Assembly (NCBI RefSeq): GCF_010119245.1
Contig: NZ_WNKG01000010.1
Location: forward strand, 62,001-126,000
Length of the DNA stretch: 64,000 nt
Source: Cyclobacterium salsum
Lineage (GTDB): Bacteria; Bacteroidota; Bacteroidia; Cytophagales; Cyclobacteriaceae
Direction: 5' to 3'
The notes under the pieces are model-generated. The model did no database searches. It was not told the origin of the DNA and worked only from the letters and a program-made list of their open reading frames with translations. A program made the position numbers and the translations under genes. This document shows, piece after piece, positions 62,151 through 64,000 of the stretch (the stretch's first letter is position 1; every line of letters begins with the position of its first letter).

Positions 62151-62482
62151 TGCACCTTGATCGAGGCTATCGTTTCCCCTTTTAGGGATAAGGTGGTTTT
62201 TACGGGCGAAGTTCGATGCGTATTCACTACGTGCGCAAATAACGTATTCCCTTTTCTACTTGCCGTAACGTCCAGGTAGGCGGGCGTTTGTGTGGTTGCG
62301 CAGTAGTTGGTGCCGCTGTATTTTCTGTAGAGTTTCATCACTTTGGCAACCGGCATCAGGAATGCTTCCCCGTAGGATCTTGGGATAGGAATCATCAGGG
62401 CATTGACCTGCCAGCGCGTGCCGCAAAAAACGGACAGATCGGTTACGAATTTGGCAATAAAGCAGCTGCAGTGATCATTGGA
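62145..62482 (-). pseudogene. Glycoside hydrolase C-terminal fragment
   Basis: The minus strand from 62482 reads FIAKFVTDLSVFCGTRWQVN, ALMIPIPRSYGEAFLMPVAK, VMKLYRKYSGTNY and then YLDVTASRKGNTLFAHVVNT. The HVVNTHR segment and strand pattern fit the C-terminal beta-sandwich of arabinofuranosidase-like glycoside hydrolases. A TAG at 62484 precedes it and the sequence stops matching at the junction near 62147. The catalytic barrel is absent. It is a fragment; family assignment is tentative. Confidence 0.55.
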
Positions 62483-62530
62483 CTAGTCAATAGGCATCGA
62501 CCCTGCATACCTGCCATCGTTTTAAATTAA

Positions 62531-62846
62531 TTAAAATTCAATGATCTACAAAAAATGAGGAGCGCAACACCCCAAATGAAAAAATACCAGGACGCATTAT
62601 AGAACTAAATATGTCGTTAGCATCGTTACTTGCCTGTAGGTTGGAGGCGCTGCACGCCTATCCTATGCACCTGCGCTTTGTCCAATTTATTCCATTGATG
62701 TCGCTTTGGGAGCGGCCAACCACTACCTGGGTTAAATCCGCAGGCGGACGTAAGGTTTTTAGTAAATGATTCACATTGGTTTGATCATGCGACAAATGTT
62801 GGGTACTTTTCTATCGTAAACGATTTAATCCTAAACGATAGTCAAA
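62531..62846. other. Non-coding stretch before DoxX
   Basis: No supportable gene. The right end holds the repeat and dyad listed at 62811-62841. Confidence 0.4.
62811..62841. promoter_or_regulatory. Operator-like repeats before the DoxX gene
   Basis: TAAACGAT occurs twice in the same direction (62817-62824 and 62832-62839). The outer CTATCGT/ACGATAG (62811-62817, 62835-62841) also forms a dyad. The site ends five bases before the ATG at 62847. Confidence 0.45.
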
Positions 62847-63275
62847 ATGAAAACAACGCTTATTCAAAAGCTAATGAGAATCCTGCTGGGTGGCCTAATG
62901 GTACTGGCAGGACTCGGTCATTTGACTTTTCAACGGGAGGAATTCCAGGCCCAGGTTCCACGATGGTTACCTGAGGATCCAGCGTTTATGGATTTTGTCG
63001 TCATATCCTCTGGCATTATAGAAATATCGCTGGGACTTGCTATGATCTTTTTAACCGGGTATGCCTATTACGTGGGGATTGCGTTGGCGGTCTTTTACGT
63101 ACTTATCTTCCCTGGAAACCTATCTCAGTACACCAATGGTATCGATGCTTTTGGCTTGGATACCGACCAAAAACGATTGATACGGCTATTTTTCCAACCT
63201 GTATTGGTTTTATGGGCTCTTTGGTCCACCGGCGCTTTCAATAAATGGACTCAGAAAAATAAAAATAGAACCTAA
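62847..63275 (+). CDS. DoxX-like membrane protein
   Basis: A 142-residue protein with four predicted membrane helices (about residues 8-26, 48-66, 72-92, 108-128). The first segment IQKLMRILLGGLMVLAGLGH and the central VISSGIIEISLGLAMIF match the DoxX/DoxD-like family. Members are linked to thiol or oxidative stress and quinone-related membrane processes. The exact role here is unknown. It sits beside glutathione peroxidase and dehydrogenase fragments, so the stretch may once have been a redox-stress locus. Confidence 0.8.
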   Translation: MKTTLIQKLMRILLGGLMVLAGLGHLTFQREEFQAQVPRWLPEDPAFMDFVVISSGIIEISLGLAMIFLTGYAYYVGIALAVFYVLIFPGNLSQYTNGIDAFGLDTDQKRLIRLFFQPVLVLWALWSTGAFNKWTQKNKNRT

Positions 63276-63337
63276 AAAATGTTTTATGATTTCGAAGCGA
63301 CGCATTTTGCCAGCTTACCTATGGGGTGAGTTTTGTT

Positions 63338-63478
63338 ATGTCGGGTAAAGTTGACGTGAATGGAAAACAAGCGAATCCCCTCTTTAGGTTTCTAAAATCG
63401 GAGCCTGGCGGCTTGGTCGGCGATCGCATCAAATGGAATTACAGCGATGAAATAAGATGTACCCTGAATCGGAAATAG
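63338..63478 (+). pseudogene. Glutathione peroxidase fragment
   Basis: The frame reads [38 protein letters not shown] and stops at a TAG at 63476. KVDVNGKxAxPLFxFLK and IKWNY are the central part of glutathione peroxidase-like proteins (usual length about 160). The catalytic Cys region and the C-terminus are both missing. A short remnant. Confidence 0.75.
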
Positions 63479-63654
63479 TAAGTTTGAAACCCAATAAAGA
63501 TCTATACTATTTCCTGGAACTCTTTAGCCAAAAGAAGATTCAGATCTTCATTGACGGGCCCTATTTACTCCGGGATACCCCCAGACTGATTCAGTATTTT
63601 GGTGAGGGAAAGCATCAGGGCAAGGTGGTAATCAGTCTGGGACATGCTGAATAA
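63457..63654 (+). pseudogene. MDR dehydrogenase C-terminal fragment
   Basis: Reads LYYFLELFSQKKIQIFIDGP, YLLRDTPRLIQYFGEGKHQG, KVVISLGHAE to the TGA-TAA region at 63652. YxxGxxxGKVVI is the invariant C-terminus of medium-chain zinc/quinone dehydrogenases (usual length 310-330). Only about 55 residues remain. It overlaps the end of the peroxidase remnant in another frame. Confidence 0.7.
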
Positions 63655-63663
63655 AAATAGACC

Positions 63664-64000
63664 ATGGAAAAGCTAGTAAGGAAAACAAATCCCAACGTAA
63701 AGGAGGTATTTGACCGGTATCCTGACCCCATTCGGGGAAAAATGCTTTTTTTACGGGAATTGATTATCGAAACGGCCGAAGAAACGGAGGGGGTTGACGA
63801 ACTGGTGGAAACGTTAAAATGGGGCGAACCTAGTTTCCTGACAAAAAATGGCAGCACCATCCGAATGGATTGGAAAACCAAAACACCAGAGCAATATGCC
63901 TTGTATTTCCAATGCTCGAGTCGCCTGGTGGATACCTTTCGAATGGTCTTTGACCGTACCTTTCACTACGAGGGAAATCGGGCCATTATATTTGCAATAA
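63664..64000 (+). CDS. DUF1801 family protein, 3' end outside window
   Basis: An open frame from the ATG at 63664 to the window end, 112 residues visible. NPNVKEVFDRYPDPIRGKML, LRELIIETAEETEGVDELVE and LKWGEPSFLTKNGSTIRMDW match the DUF1801 (YdhG/YjbR-like) pattern, including the conserved LKWGxPSF. These are small cytoplasmic proteins of unknown role. It appears intact up to the window edge. It lies nine bases after the MDR fragment. Confidence 0.85.
   Translation, partial: MEKLVRKTNPNVKEVFDRYPDPIRGKMLFLRELIIETAEETEGVDELVETLKWGEPSFLTKNGSTIRMDWKTKTPEQYALYFQCSSRLVDTFRMVFDRTFHYEGNRAIIFAI

Noticed and set aside
62288-62530. 80-residue plus-strand frame
   Set aside because: Antisense to the glycoside hydrolase fragment, and the fragment's strand pattern explains it better.

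Overview
The window reads as chromosomal DNA of a Bacteroidota bacterium, most likely Cytophagales and possibly a Cyclobacteriaceae relative. The signs are TAnnTTTG-type promoters, many short-lipobox lipoproteins, a DUF4221 lipoprotein, an OMP_b-brl_3-type TonB receptor, CarboxypepD_reg domains, and sulfatase, DUF1080 and DUF1549/DUF1553/DUF1501 genes. The genus placement is inference; no rRNA is present.

Region 1 (1-19884) is the right part of a tailed-phage prophage inserted at the 3' end of a tRNA-Leu(UAA) gene; its left end lies outside the window. In order it holds two small tail/neck genes, a 5.4 kb AT-richer cargo island (1414-6760), a pre-tape-measure gene, the TP901-type tape measure, a hub/baseplate-like protein, a lysis cassette (holin, DUF5675 protein, and a protein with one-gene spanin architecture), a large tail-tip protein, a phage beta-propeller, a small tail gene and a tyrosine integrase on the minus strand. 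The cargo island carries a membrane protein with its own promoter, a lipoprotein, a DUF1643 gene, a pair of about 150 bp direct repeats, and a minus-strand radC / ArdC-like / coiled-coil operon of the sort seen in Bacteroidota conjugative elements.

Region 2 (19900-27100) is core genome: tRNA-Leu, tRNA-Gly, mutS, a SpoU/TrmH methyltransferase, an NlpE-META fusion lipoprotein and a DUF4221 lipoprotein. It is followed by a tandem array of about 98 bp units, each with two hairpins, and a membrane-tethered winged-helix regulator.

Region 3 (27150-45230) is catabolic and accessory. The regulator is divergent from a three-gene DUF1549/DUF1553 cytochrome, DUF1501 and NHL-propeller operon. Next come a MITE-like element, intergenic repeats around a TlpA-like gene, a Uma2 nuclease, a DUF4143 ATPase and a DUF433/DUF5615 toxin-antitoxin pair. 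A carbohydrate-linked set follows: DUF6786, a sulfatase, an internally deleted Gfo/Idh/MocA gene, DUF5995, DUF1080, and a frameshifted PepSY gene.

Region 4 (45500-64000) holds a CHAD protein, a two-RCK potassium channel, three NTF2/SnoaL-like proteins, a TonB receptor, a PQQ dehydrogenase fused to cytochrome c, a zinc alcohol dehydrogenase, a sulfotransferase-fold protein, an amidohydrolase, an SDR, an ABC exporter, DoxX and a partial DUF1801 gene. Between them lie many decayed fragments (DUF418, DUF433/DUF5615, glycoside hydrolase, glutathione peroxidase, MDR dehydrogenase), so this end of the window is undergoing gene loss and rearrangement.
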